A DNA stretch of 64,000 nt, from positions 56,666-120,665 of the forward strand of contig NZ_SJFN01000013.1 of NCBI RefSeq assembly GCF_004328075.1, read 5' to 3'. Positions 27,783 through 36,695 of the stretch are shown here, one piece after another (the first letter of the stretch is position 1; every line of letters begins with the position of its first letter). Position numbers and translations under genes: made by a program. This DNA comes from Siculibacillus lacustris. Lineage in GTDB: Bacteria > Pseudomonadota > Alphaproteobacteria > Rhizobiales > Ancalomicrobiaceae. The notes beneath the pieces were generated by a model that worked only from the letters and a program-made list of their open reading frames with translations, had not been told where the DNA came from and made no database searches.

Positions 27783-29294
27783 ATGGGCATGATGCGCGTG
27801 GATGCCGACGTTCTCGTGATCGGAGCCGGCCCCGCCGGCCTCACGAGTTCCTATCTGCTCAGCAAGGCGGGCCGAAGCGTGATCGTGCTGGAGCGCGATC
27901 CCACCCGCGTCGGCGGCATCTCGCGGACCGTCGACTACAAGGGCTTCCTGTTCGACATCGGCGGCCACCGCTTCTTCTCGAAGTCCAAGGAGGTGGTGGC
28001 GCTGTGGCGCGAACTGCTGCCCGACGACTTCCTGGAGCGGCCGCGCACCTCGCGGATCTTCTACCGCAACAAGCTCTATTCCTATCCGCTCAAGGCCTTC
28101 GAGGCGCTGTGGAACCTCGGCCTGCTGCAGTCGGCGGCCTGTGTCGCCTCCTACGCCTGGGCGCGGGTCAAGCCGGTCGCCGAGCCGAAGACCTTCCACC
28201 AGTGGGTCCGCAACCAGTTCGGCGAACGCCTGTTCGGGATCTTCTTCAAGACCTACACCGAGAAGGTGTGGGGCATGTCCTGCGACGACATCTCCGCCGA
28301 TTGGGCGGCCCAGCGCATCAAGGGGCTGAACCTCGGCGCCGCGGTGTGGAACGCCCTGACCCGGTCGTTCCGGCGGAGCGCGGCCGTGGCCAAGGACGGC
28401 GAGGTCATCAAGACGCTGATCGAATCCTTCGACTATCCGCGCAAGGGCCCGGGCATGATGTGGGAGGCGGCCGCCGCCAAGACCCGCGCCCAGGGCGGCC
28501 GCATCCTGATGGGCCGCAGCCTCGGCGCCATGCGCTTCGACGCCGCGACCGGCATCTGGACCGTCACCGCGACCACCGCCGACGGCGAGACCGAAACCTT
28601 CACCGCCCGCCACGTGATCTCCTCGGCGCCGATCCGCGAACTCGCCGATGCGGTTCAGCCGGCGCCCTTGTCGCTGTTCTCGGCGCGCGCGCTGAAGTAC
28701 CGCGACTTCATCACCGTGGCGCTGATCACCACCAAGAAGGACCTGTTCGCCGACAACTGGATCTACATCCACGACCCCTCGGTGAAGGTCGGCCGCGTCC
28801 AGAACTTCCGCTCGTGGTCGCCCGAGATGGTGCCCGACCCGAACCTCGCCTGCCTCGGGCTCGAATATTTCTGCTTCGAGGGCGACGACATGTGGACCAA
28901 GTCGGATGCCGATCTGATCGCGCTGGCCTCGGACGAGATCGAGCGGATCGGGCTGGTGCCCAAGGACACGGTGGTCGACGCCTGCGTGGTGCGCCAGCCC
29001 AAGGCCTATCCGGTCTACGACGACGACTACAAGCACCACGTCAAGATGGTCCGCCTCGACCTCGAGCGCGCCTATCCGACGCTGCATCTGGTCGGTCGCA
29101 ACGGCATGCACAAATACAACAACCAGGACCACGCGATGATGACCGCGATGCTGACGGTCGAGAACATCCTCGCCGGCGAGCGCCTGTGGGACACCTGGAA
29201 CGTCAACGAGGACGCCGAATATCACGAGGCCGGCGGCTCCGGCGTGGCCGCCGCGCTCGGCAGCGAACGGCTGGTGCCGCGCCGCATCGCCTGA
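27783..29294 (+). CDS. FAD-dependent oxidoreductase of the UDP-galactopyranose mutase/amine oxidase group
   Basis: 503 residues. The N-terminal dinucleotide-binding motif VLVIGAGPAGLTSSYLLSKAGRSVIVLE is clear, followed by FDIGGHRFFSKSKEVVALW, RIFYRNKLYSYPLKA and FFKTYTEKVWGMSCDDISADWAAQRIKGL, all typical of the flavoprotein family in polysaccharide gene clusters. A late motif GRNGMHKYNNQDHAMMTAM closes the FAD site. Next to a possible glycosyltransferase, so a role in surface glycan metabolism is likely but unproven. Confidence 0.85.
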   Translation: MGMMRVDADVLVIGAGPAGLTSSYLLSKAGRSVIVLERDPTRVGGISRTVDYKGFLFDIGGHRFFSKSKEVVALWRELLPDDFLERPRTSRIFYRNKLYSYPLKAFEALWNLGLLQSAACVASYAWARVKPVAEPKTFHQWVRNQFGERLFGIFFKTYTEKVWGMSCDDISADWAAQRIKGLNLGAAVWNALTRSFRRSAAVAKDGEVIKTLIESFDYPRKGPGMMWEAAAAKTRAQGGRILMGRSLGAMRFDAATGIWTVTATTADGETETFTARHVISSAPIRELADAVQPAPLSLFSARALKYRDFITVALITTKKDLFADNWIYIHDPSVKVGRVQNFRSWSPEMVPDPNLACLGLEYFCFEGDDMWTKSDADLIALASDEIERIGLVPKDTVVDACVVRQPKAYPVYDDDYKHHVKMVRLDLERAYPTLHLVGRNGMHKYNNQDHAMMTAMLTVENILAGERLWDTWNVNEDAEYHEAGGSGVAAALGSERLVPRRIA

Positions 29295-29320
29295 CCGGCG
29301 CTCGCCCGCTCGAAAGACTC

Positions 29321-29360
29321 GAAGCCCCCGGACCGGATCGGTCGCGGGGGCTTCGTTTCG
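29321..29360. terminator. Convergent terminator between the flavoprotein gene and ftrD
   Basis: GAAGCCCCCG (29321-29330) pairs with CGGGGGCTTC (29345-29354), followed by GTTTCG. It sits between two convergent genes and could serve both strands. Confidence 0.75.
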
Positions 29361-29464
29361 TGCGGGGGCGCGCGTGCAGCGGGGCGCCGTCCGGCTTCGG
29401 GATCGAGGGCGACCTCGTTGCATCGATCCGGTCGGACAGGGGACCGCCGGACGCGCGGATCGCC

Positions 29465-30913
29465 TCACCAGCCCCAGAAGAACAGCCACCAGGCGGTGTC
29501 GGAGATCGCGATCGCCGGCAGCATTGCCACCAGCGTCGCCGCCCGCGCCACCACCGAGCGGCGATAGAGCCCGGCGACCCGCCAGATCAGCCACGCCGAC
29601 CACGTCGAAGCGCCGGCGAGCAGCCCGATACGCAGCGGCTCGACCCAGTCCATGACGATCCCGTCGGACTTCAGCAGCGTCACGGTCAGCGCCGACAGGC
29701 CGAGGAACACGCCGGTGCCGGCCATCGGGATCAGCGTCTGGGCATAGTGGTGGAAGCGCCGGCTCGACCAGCCGCCGCCGATCAGCGAAGCGATCACCAG
29801 ACCGATCGCGATCACGCCGCCGATCACCGTCGCGGTGGCCAGGATGTAGGTGACCAGCAGGGCGCCGTCGAGCAGCGACAACACGTCGTTCTGCGCCGGA
29901 TAATGGGTCAGGATCCACCACGGCGGGGTGACGGTCAGCGGCCACAGGATGCCGGCGTCCGCCAGCCCGTCGGCGACCATCTGCTTGGCGTCGATGAACC
30001 ACGGGCTCGACGACCAGTGGAAGGCGCCGACCGCGATGCCCATCAGGCCGAAGACGATCAGAGCCGTCTCCCACGGGTCGGGCCGGTCGCCGGCGACATG
30101 GACGATCTCGTGGTTGGGCGAGCGCCGCGAGAGGGTGATCGAGCCACCGCGGAAGCCCGAGCAGCGCCCGCACATGTGGCAATGGCTGTTGCCGCGCATG
30201 GTCGGCAGGGCGACCATCGGCGCGCAGTTGATGCGTTCGGGCTTGGCGCCGGTGAGCCGGAAGGCGTCCCAGCGCGCGCCGTCGACCCGGAAATGCACCG
30301 GCGCCAACTTGGACAATACCCGGAACACGCCGTTGACCGGGCACAGGAAGCGGCACCACACCCGCTTGTCGCGGCCCCACAGGTAACCGACCCCGACCGC
30401 CGCGACGGTCGAGCCGCCGAGGATCACCAGGACCGGGGCAGGGTACTGATAGACGCTGATCATCTGGCCGTAGATCGTCGTCGAGGCGAAGGCGACGAAC
30501 GGCCAGCCGGCCCAGGTCACGATGCGCGGGATGGCGCCGGCCCGGCCGTGGCGACTGGCGAGCTCGGTCAGCGCGCCTTCCGGGCACATCAATCCGCACC
30601 ACACCCGCCCGACCAGCACCATCGACACCAGCACGAAGGGCCACCAGATGCCCCAGAACACGAACTGCGCGAACAGCGTGGCGTGGCTCCAGACGTGGTC
30701 GAGGCGGCCGGGCAGCGGCACGATCACCGGCACCACGATCAGCGTCACGTAGATCGCCACCATCGTCCACTGCACCGCATGGATCGCCGTGCGATGGCGC
30801 AGCAGGAGGTCGCCGACCTTGGCGAGGACGACGTCGATGCGCGCGCCGATCCGGTCGGTCGGCTCGGCCGCGCGGTCGTCCGGTGCGGCCTCCAGAATGT
30901 CGCCGAGGCTCAT
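29465..30913 (-). CDS. ftrD: FtrD, membrane polyferredoxin of the Ftr ferrous-iron uptake system
   Basis: 482-residue inner-membrane NapH-like protein with several helices. Cysteine motifs: VWCGLMCPEGAL, VWCRFLCPVNGV and a ferredoxin-like NSHCHMCGRCSGF. In the FtrABCD model it takes electrons from the permease reaction, where Fe(II) is oxidised for transport. Its start overlaps the ftrC stop by 4 bp (ATGA), so it is the last gene of the operon. Many more helices than a plain ferredoxin; N-terminus chosen at MSLGDILEA. Confidence 0.88.
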   Translation of the reverse strand: MSLGDILEAAPDDRAAEPTDRIGARIDVVLAKVGDLLLRHRTAIHAVQWTMVAIYVTLIVVPVIVPLPGRLDHVWSHATLFAQFVFWGIWWPFVLVSMVLVGRVWCGLMCPEGALTELASRHGRAGAIPRIVTWAGWPFVAFASTTIYGQMISVYQYPAPVLVILGGSTVAAVGVGYLWGRDKRVWCRFLCPVNGVFRVLSKLAPVHFRVDGARWDAFRLTGAKPERINCAPMVALPTMRGNSHCHMCGRCSGFRGGSITLSRRSPNHEIVHVAGDRPDPWETALIVFGLMGIAVGAFHWSSSPWFIDAKQMVADGLADAGILWPLTVTPPWWILTHYPAQNDVLSLLDGALLVTYILATATVIGGVIAIGLVIASLIGGGWSSRRFHHYAQTLIPMAGTGVFLGLSALTVTLLKSDGIVMDWVEPLRIGLLAGASTWSAWLIWRVAGLYRRSVVARAATLVAMLPAIAISDTAWWLFFWGW

Positions 30914-31785
30914 GACCGCACCTCCCGGACAGGCAGGGTGATCGCCTTGGGCGGCGTCACCAGACGCCACACCAGGAGCCCGTAGGAAACCCACAGCAGG
31001 AGCGTGGTCAGATCCGGCCGCGCCCGATAGCCGGTCAGCGCCGCCACGAAACCGCCGACGAAGGTGCCGTCGTCGAGCAGCCAGGCGGTGCTCCACAGCG
31101 GCTTCGACAGGGTCGGCAGGAGATCCAGGCCGATCAGCCGATCGACGCCGGTGGTCAACATCGCCAGCGCCAGGAACAACAGCATGATCTCGGTCGCCTG
31201 GAAGAAGGTCCGCCACGACAGCACCCGGCCGCCGAGCTGCAGCAGCCCGTAGGTGGCGACCGCCGCGAGGAGCCCGCCGAGCGCCGCGGCGATCGGCGCG
31301 ACCAGCGCGCTGCCCGACATGGTGGCGAAGGTCCCCCACAGGAACACCACCGTCTCCGATCCCTCGCGCGCCACCGCGACCGTCGCCAGGACGAACACGC
31401 CCCAGCCGCTCGCCCGCGCCGAGGCCGCCGACAAGCCGCTCTCGAGATTGCGTTTGAGGTTGCGCCCGTGGCGCCGCATCCACGCGACCATCTGCAGGAT
31501 CAATCCGGCGGCGAGGAACACCATGACGATCTGGAACCAGTCCTGACCCTCGTCGCCGAAGGCCTCGGCGAAGAACAGGAGCGCCACGGCCAGCGCCGCC
31601 GCCACCGCGAGCCCGGCGCCGACGCCGCCCCACAGCCAGGCCCGGCCGCCGGCGAGGCCGCGCACCGCGCCCTCGCGGGCGAGCCAGGCGTTGAGAATGC
31701 CCACCACCAACAGGGCCTCGACGCTCTCGCGCCAGACGATGAAGGCGATCTGTCCGAACTGGCCACCCATATGCTGCTGCCTCAT
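30910..31785 (-). CDS. ftrC: FtrC, FTR1-type iron permease
   Basis: 291 residues, seven predicted membrane helices. The two REXXE iron-transport motifs are present: RESVE in the first helix (FIVWRESVEALLVVG) and REGSE in the central helix (VAVAREGSETVVFLWG). This is the high-affinity permease of the Ftr system. Lies 34 bp after ftrB and overlaps ftrD by 4 bp. Confidence 0.92.
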   Translation of the reverse strand: MRQQHMGGQFGQIAFIVWRESVEALLVVGILNAWLAREGAVRGLAGGRAWLWGGVGAGLAVAAALAVALLFFAEAFGDEGQDWFQIVMVFLAAGLILQMVAWMRRHGRNLKRNLESGLSAASARASGWGVFVLATVAVAREGSETVVFLWGTFATMSGSALVAPIAAALGGLLAAVATYGLLQLGGRVLSWRTFFQATEIMLLFLALAMLTTGVDRLIGLDLLPTLSKPLWSTAWLLDDGTFVGGFVAALTGYRARPDLTTLLLWVSYGLLVWRLVTPPKAITLPVREVRS

Positions 31786-31819
31786 ACGTCTCGGTCGATG
31801 CCGCGTCGCGCGGGTAGGG

Positions 31820-32167
31820 TCACTTGGCGACCACCACGGCCCGCGGCATGTCGAGATGGAAATCGTCGAAGAACGGATATTCCCCCGGATCGAGGCGACG
31901 GATCACCATCACCGTGTCCGATCCCGGGGCGATCACCTTTTCCTTGCGCAATTCGAGGCTCTCGAACTCGGCCGGGGTCGTGCCGACATTGGCCAGTTCC
32001 AGACGCAGCCGGGTGTCGGCCGGCACCTCGAGGCGCAGCGGCGTGATCACGCCGTCGCGGAATTCGATGCGGTAGGTCTTCTCGTCCTCGGCGCGGGCCG
32101 AGCCGAAGGCCACCGCGACGATGGCCACGGCGGCGCCGAGACGGAGGATGCGATGCGCGATGGTCAT
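31820..32167 (-). CDS. ftrB: FtrB, periplasmic cupredoxin-like protein
   Basis: 115 residues with a signal peptide (RLGAAVAIVAVAFGSARAED). The mature part is a cupredoxin-like domain (IEFRDGVITPLRLEVPADTRLRLELANVG, then DPGEYPFFDDFHLDMP). In the Brucella/Bordetella model FtrB oxidises or accompanies the iron bound by FtrA before transport. Start chosen at MTIAHRIL, which gives a clean signal peptide. Second gene of the operon. Confidence 0.88.
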   Translation of the reverse strand: MTIAHRILRLGAAVAIVAVAFGSARAEDEKTYRIEFRDGVITPLRLEVPADTRLRLELANVGTTPAEFESLELRKEKVIAPGSDTVMVIRRLDPGEYPFFDDFHLDMPRAVVVAK

Positions 32168-32223
32168 GCCCGATGCCCTCCCGGGGGCGGGAGCGGCCAT
32201 GACGGCCGCCCTCGCGAAGCGCC

Positions 32224-32772
32224 TCAGTAGGCGCCCTTCTTGCCGATGCCGGCATAGGTGAACTCATAGCTCACCGTGAAGGTGTCGAACCACTTGCCGA
32301 CGCCGGTCTCCTTGTCGATGTGGCGGCCGAAGTGGTTGCCGTGGGTCGAGTTGGGCGGCGAGATCGTGTAGGTCAGGCGGTACTTGCCGGGGCCGGCCAT
32401 CTTGACGTTGTCACCGTAGTGCGGTCCGTCGCTGGCCACCATCGGCATGAAGTCGCCGGCGATCTTGGTGTTGTCGTCGAGCTTCACCAGTTCGAACTTG
32501 ATCGCCAGATAGGGCATCCAGTCGCCTTCGGCGAAGCCGCTCTTGTTGCCCTTGGCGGCATGGATGTCGGCTTCGAGATGGACGTCGGAGTCGGCGGCGG
32601 GCTTCATCATGCCCGGCGGGTCCATCTCGATCGGCTGCAGATAGACCGCGCCGATCTCCATGCCGGCCACCGACTGGGGCTTGCCGATCGGGTATTCCTT
32701 GGCGGCGGCGCCGAGGGTGGCGGCGGCGAAGAGCGCCGTGGCGAGCCCGATGCGGGCGGACGTCGAATGCAT
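32224..32772 (-). CDS. ftrA: FtrA, P19/Tp34-family periplasmic iron-binding protein
   Basis: 182 residues: signal peptide ending AAAKEYP and one P19/Tp34 iron-transport domain. The conserved metal-site region is visible in IEMDPPGMM, DVHLEADIHAAKGNKSGF and NSTHGNHFGRHIDKETGVG, with Met, His and Glu ligands. It binds iron (and often copper) and delivers it to FtrB/FtrC. First gene of the ftrABCD operon; a Fur-type operator lies 135 bp upstream. Start chosen at MHSTSARIGL for the signal peptide. Confidence 0.92.
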   Translation of the reverse strand: MHSTSARIGLATALFAAATLGAAAKEYPIGKPQSVAGMEIGAVYLQPIEMDPPGMMKPAADSDVHLEADIHAAKGNKSGFAEGDWMPYLAIKFELVKLDDNTKIAGDFMPMVASDGPHYGDNVKMAGPGKYRLTYTISPPNSTHGNHFGRHIDKETGVGKWFDTFTVSYEFTYAGIGKKGAY

Positions 32773-32906
32773 GTCGCAGTCTCCTCTGGCGGCCGGCGAC
32801 GGACGGCTTTCGGGCCGATCCGACGCGGGCCCTGGCGGTGGCTCCCTCGGAGTGCGGCGGGTGGACCGCCGCGTCTCCGGTGCGTCTGAACCAGCGATAA
32901 CGAATA

Positions 32907-32921
32907 TGCGAATGATTTGCA
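32907..32921 (-). promoter_or_regulatory. Fur-family 7-1-7 operator within the ftrA promoter
   Basis: Read on the minus strand the site is TGCAAATCATTCGCA: TGCAAAT, one base, then ATTCGCA, an inverted repeat with one mismatch. It fits the 7-1-7 layout of Fur/Mur-type boxes in alphaproteobacteria. A TTGATA at 32923-32928 (minus) could be the -35 element, putting the operator in the spacer. Iron repression of ftrABCD is the natural reading. Confidence 0.65.
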
Positions 32922-32928
32922 ATATCAA

Positions 32929-33370
32929 GTAATGCTACCTAGCCACATTGAAATCGCTCTAGAATTCAAAGGTGGACACCGCCCGGAGCCGGCGTCCGGG
33001 AGGCCGCGGCGGGCAGGAGAGGCGGCCCGGAACGCCGGCCCGGAGCCCCCTCGGACGTGCCGTCCGACCGGGTCGAGGAGACCGCTGGACCGCGGGAATC
33101 GGCGCCGGCGAGGGCAGGAGAGGCCCCCGCTTTCGGCCGCGGGCGGAGGTCGTGAGCCGGCTCGGGATCGGTGCGATCGGGCCCGTGTCGGTGGTCGCCG
33201 GTCGCGCTTCCGCACCGCGAGAGGTGGATGTGTGCATCTGCGACAATTCGCCTCGGGACGTGCCGCGCTGCGGGGAAACCCCGACTGGATCTTTGACCGC
33301 GACCTGCCTAGACGAAGGGACGAGCCCTCCCGCCCTTGCCCTCCGGGCCCCTCCGACCGCCGAGGCATCG
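32929..33370. other. Long intergenic stretch upstream of the hydratase gene
   Basis: About 440 bp with an open frame that runs into the hydratase gene but shows no conserved sequence. I see no gene here. It probably contains the promoter of the hydratase gene. Confidence 0.45.
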
Positions 33371-34129
33371 ATGAACGATCTCTCCAGCCTGCAACGTCTC
33401 GCCGCCGTTCTCGCCGCCGCCCGCCGCGACGGCGTCAAGCTCCAATCCGTCGATCCCGACCTGGTGCCGCTCGACGACGCCGGCGCCGATGCGGTCCAGG
33501 ATCTGGTGCTGGCCGGCGCCGGTGCGATCGGCGCCTACAAGGTGTTCCAGGTCGCCGACGGCCCGGGCTGCCTCGGCCAGATCCCGGCCGCCCGCATCCT
33601 CGCTTCGCCCGCGCCGCTGCCCGCCGTCGACGGGCTCAAGGTCGAGGCCGAGATCGCCTTCCTGGTCGGCGCCGGATTGCCCGGTCGCGCCGACGGCGCG
33701 CCCTACCGCGCCGAAGAGGTCGCCGACGCCCTGTCGGGCGCCTTCGCGGCGCTGGAGATCGTCGAGAGCGCCTTCGTCGAGGCCCCCAAGCCCGCCCCGC
33801 TGCTGGCCCGCGCCGACAACATGAGCAACTGGGGTCTGATCACCAGCCCGGTGGTCGCCGAATGGCAGATCCTGCCGCTCGAGACCGTCGCGGTGCGGCT
33901 GGAGATCGACGGCCGGGTGATCGTCGACCGTCGCGGCGGCCATCCCTCGGGCGACCCCTTCCATCCGATGGTGTGGCTCGCCAACGAGCTCGTCCGCCGT
34001 GGCCGCGGCCTGCGTGCCGGGCAGATGGTCACCACCGGCGCCTTCGGCGGCTCCCATCCGATCCGCCCCGGCGAGACGGCGATCGCCACCATCGAAGGCT
34101 TCGCCCCGGTCTCCTGCCGCCTCGGCTGA
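33371..34129 (+). CDS. 2-keto-4-pentenoate hydratase family protein (MhpD-like)
   Basis: 252 residues of the fumarylacetoacetase/2-keto-4-pentenoate hydratase fold. Metal-binding region in VEAEIAFLVGAGLPG and FAALEIVESAFVEAPK, and the late FHPMVWLANELVRRGRGLRAGQMVTTGAFGG are typical of hydratases in aromatic meta-cleavage pathways. No other catabolic genes are nearby, so the physiological substrate is open. The ATG at 33371 begins a conserved N-terminus. Confidence 0.82.
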   Translation: MNDLSSLQRLAAVLAAARRDGVKLQSVDPDLVPLDDAGADAVQDLVLAGAGAIGAYKVFQVADGPGCLGQIPAARILASPAPLPAVDGLKVEAEIAFLVGAGLPGRADGAPYRAEEVADALSGAFAALEIVESAFVEAPKPAPLLARADNMSNWGLITSPVVAEWQILPLETVAVRLEIDGRVIVDRRGGHPSGDPFHPMVWLANELVRRGRGLRAGQMVTTGAFGGSHPIRPGETAIATIEGFAPVSCRLG

Positions 34130-34153
34130 CCGGTTCACGTCTCACCGACACCC

Positions 34154-34186
34154 ACACCCCGCTCGGTCGCCCGCGCGGGGTGTCTT
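34154..34186. terminator. Terminator between the hydratase gene and the ABC operon
   Basis: ACACCCCGC (34154-34162) pairs with GCGGGGTGT (34175-34183), followed by CTTCG. It sits between two convergent units. Confidence 0.65.
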
Positions 34187-34218
34187 CGTCTCGGACGGGG
34201 GAGGGGCGGATCGCGCCC

Positions 34219-34929
34219 TCAGGCGACGGAGATCGGCCGCTGCGGTACCGGCAGCGACTGCGGCGTCAGGCGCCGCTCCAGCACCGCGAAGGCGGTGGTC
34301 AGGGCGTAGTTCATCGCCAGATAGATCGCGCCGGCCACCGACAGCACCTCGAAGGCCCGGAAGGTCTCCGAGACCAGCGAATAGGCGAGGCCGGTCACCT
34401 CGAACAGGGTGATGATCGAGGCCAGCGACGTCGCCTTGACCATGATCACCACTTCGCTGGTATAGGCCGGCAGCGCCTGACGGATGGCGATCGGCAGGAT
34501 GATCCGCCGGAGCATGGTGAAGCGCGTCATGCCGCACACCCGCGCCGCCTCGATCGCCCCGTTCGGGACCGCATTGAGACCGCCGCGCAGCACTTCCGCC
34601 TGATAGGCGGCGGTGTTCAGCGCCAGCGCGGTGATCGCGCACCAATAGGGTTCGCGTAAGAAAGGCCACAGGAACGACTGGCGCACGAATCCGAGCTGGC
34701 CGAGCCCGTAGTAGATCAGGAAGATCTGGACCAGCAGCGGCGAGCCGCGCAGCACGAAGACATAGGCCGACACCAGCCAGTTGCCGATCGTCGAGGCGCG
34801 CCGCACCAGGGTCAGGGCCAGCGCCAGCACGCCGCCGATCGCCACCGAACTGGTGACCAGCGTCAGCGTCACCGGTACGCCCTCGATCAGCGTCAGGAAG
34901 GTCTCGGAGAGGAAGCCGAATTCGGTCAT
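34219..34929 (-). CDS. Polar amino-acid ABC transporter permease (HisM-like)
   Basis: 236 residues, about five membrane helices, His/Glu/Gln/Arg permease family. The ATPase-contact loop is NAVPNGAIEAARVCGMTRFTMLRRIILP. Partner of the overlapping HisQ-like gene (ATGA, 4 bp). Last gene of a five-gene operon that reads ATPase, amidohydrolase, binding protein, permease, permease. Confidence 0.93.
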   Translation of the reverse strand: MTEFGFLSETFLTLIEGVPVTLTLVTSSVAIGGVLALALTLVRRASTIGNWLVSAYVFVLRGSPLLVQIFLIYYGLGQLGFVRQSFLWPFLREPYWCAITALALNTAAYQAEVLRGGLNAVPNGAIEAARVCGMTRFTMLRRIILPIAIRQALPAYTSEVVIMVKATSLASIITLFEVTGLAYSLVSETFRAFEVLSVAGAIYLAMNYALTTAFAVLERRLTPQSLPVPQRPISVA

Positions 34930-35663
34930 GCCCGTCGCCCTCCGCCGCTCGGCATGCCGCGCATCGCCCAGCGCTCGGCGCGCCGGAAGGCGGCACCGGA
35001 GAAGGTCGTGACGACCAGGAACAGCGCCGCGCCGGTGGCGTAGAAGGAGAAGGCGGCGCCGGTCGAGCCGACCGCGATGCGGGTCTGGTTCATGATCTCC
35101 ACCAGCCCGACCACCGAGATCAGTGCCGATTCCTTGATCACCAATTGCCACACGTTGCCCATGCCGGGCAGCGCGAAGCGCAGGGTCTGCGGCGCGATGA
35201 TCCGGCGCAGCATCAGCAGGCGTCCCATTCCCGCGACCCGCGCCGCCTCGAGCTCGCCGCGCGGAATCGCCTGATAGGCGCCGCGCAGCACTTCGGTCTC
35301 GTAGGCGCCCGACACGATGCCGACCGCCAACGTGCCGACCACGAAGCCGTTGAGGCCGAAGAAGCCCTGATGGCCGAGCAGGCGGGCGATCGAGCCGATC
35401 GCCTGGGATCCGCCGAAATAGAGCAGGTAGATCACCAGGAGATCGGGGATGCCGCGCAGAATCGTGGTGTAGGCGGTCGCCGCGCCGCGCGCGACGACCG
35501 ATCCCGACAGTTTCGCCCAGCATCCGAACATGCCGAAGACGATCCCGACGCCGAAGGCGGCGATCGACACGGCGAGCGTCATCAGGGTGGCCTGCGCGAG
35601 CGCCGCCCCCCAACCGCGCGGGCCGAAGCCGATCAACGTGAAATAGGCGATGAGACCGTCCAC
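34926..35663 (-). CDS. Polar amino-acid ABC transporter permease (HisQ-like)
   Basis: 245 residues of the same permease family; contact loop AIPRGELEAARVAGMGRLLMLRRIIAPQ and the ALPGMGNVWQLVIKESALISVVGL segment. Forms the heterodimeric channel with the HisM-like subunit, whose start overlaps its stop. It follows the binding-protein gene by 13 bp, so translation is probably coupled. Confidence 0.93.
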   Translation of the reverse strand: MDGLIAYFTLIGFGPRGWGAALAQATLMTLAVSIAAFGVGIVFGMFGCWAKLSGSVVARGAATAYTTILRGIPDLLVIYLLYFGGSQAIGSIARLLGHQGFFGLNGFVVGTLAVGIVSGAYETEVLRGAYQAIPRGELEAARVAGMGRLLMLRRIIAPQTLRFALPGMGNVWQLVIKESALISVVGLVEIMNQTRIAVGSTGAAFSFYATGAALFLVVTTFSGAAFRRAERWAMRGMPSGGGRRA

Positions 35664-35676
35664 GACGATTGTCCGA

Positions 35677-36525
35677 TCACTGCCGCGGGGTGGTGTCGAC
35701 GTGGAACCACTTCAACGCCAGCGTCTTCACGGTGCCGTCTTCGATGGTGCTCTTGATCGCCGCGTCGAGCTTGGCCTTGAGATCCGGCTGATCCTTGAGG
35801 ATGCCGAAGGCCGAGCCGATGCCGAGCAGACCGTCGTAGAACTTCGGTCCGGCCAGCACGATCTTGCCCTCGGACTGCTCGAGCGTCGACACTAGGCTGG
35901 AGCCCGAGGCGAAGATCGCGTCGACGCGGCCGGCCTTGAGGTCGAGGTCCTCTTCCTGGGTGGTCTCGTAGACCCGGGTCTTGACCCCCTTGAGGTAGGT
36001 CTTGGCGAAGTCGAGCTGGATGGTCGCGGTCTGCACGGCGAGCGTCTTGCCTTCGAGCGCCTTGGTGGCGATCTCGGTCGAGCTCTTGGTCGTGCCTTCG
36101 TCGGTCAGATAGATCCGCGCGTCGGCGCCGAGCGCCTTGGCGAGCGGGTTGTCGGCCATCACCGCGAAGGTCGAGGGCGAGTTGGTGTAGGGGATCGAGA
36201 AGTCGATCACTTCCAGGCGCTTCGGCGTGATGCTCATGCCCGACATGATCGCGTCGTACTTGCCGGAGAGCAGGCCGGGGATGATGCCCTTCCATTCCTG
36301 GATGACCGTCTCGCACTTCAGCTTGGCGCGGGTGCAGATCACCTCGAGCAGGTCCGGCTCGAAGCCGATCACCTTGCCGTCCGGGGTCTGGCTGTTGAAG
36401 GGCGGGAAGGCGCCTTCGGTGGCGACCCGGAGCGTCGTCCACTCCTTGGCGGTGACGGTGGTCGCGGCGAGCGGCAGGGCGGCGAGAGCGACGGCGGCGA
36501 TGGCGAGGGATGCGAGCTTCGACAT
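35677..36525 (-). CDS. Periplasmic amino-acid-binding protein of the ABC transporter
   Basis: 282 residues with a signal peptide (LASLAIAAVALAALPLAATTVTAKE). Family 3 solute-binding protein: LRVATEGAFPPFNSQTPDGKVIGFEPDLLEVI, then KYDAIMSGMSITPKRLEVIDFSIPYTNSP and the paired DAIFASGSSLV region. Lysine/arginine/ornithine or histidine-type substrates are likely. Start chosen at MSKLASLAI for the signal peptide. Confidence 0.93.
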   Translation of the reverse strand: MSKLASLAIAAVALAALPLAATTVTAKEWTTLRVATEGAFPPFNSQTPDGKVIGFEPDLLEVICTRAKLKCETVIQEWKGIIPGLLSGKYDAIMSGMSITPKRLEVIDFSIPYTNSPSTFAVMADNPLAKALGADARIYLTDEGTTKSSTEIATKALEGKTLAVQTATIQLDFAKTYLKGVKTRVYETTQEEDLDLKAGRVDAIFASGSSLVSTLEQSEGKIVLAGPKFYDGLLGIGSAFGILKDQPDLKAKLDAAIKSTIEDGTVKTLALKWFHVDTTPRQ

Positions 36526-36695
36526 GGGAGACCTCGTGGGCTTCGGGCTCAACGGCGGGATCTGCGGCGTGGCCTCGGGTCTTGGGCCCGCCGCCGCGCG
36601 GACGGCGAGCCCCGATCCGGTTCGACCGGTCGGGCGACCGGTCGTGGCGAAATCCGTCCCCGAGCGCCACGCCGTGGCCCGAGGGGACGGAGAAG

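Noticed and set aside
27605..30985. 1126-codon open frame across the flavoprotein gene and ftrD
   Set aside because: Low-complexity Arg/Asp/Pro sequence overlapping two well-supported genes.
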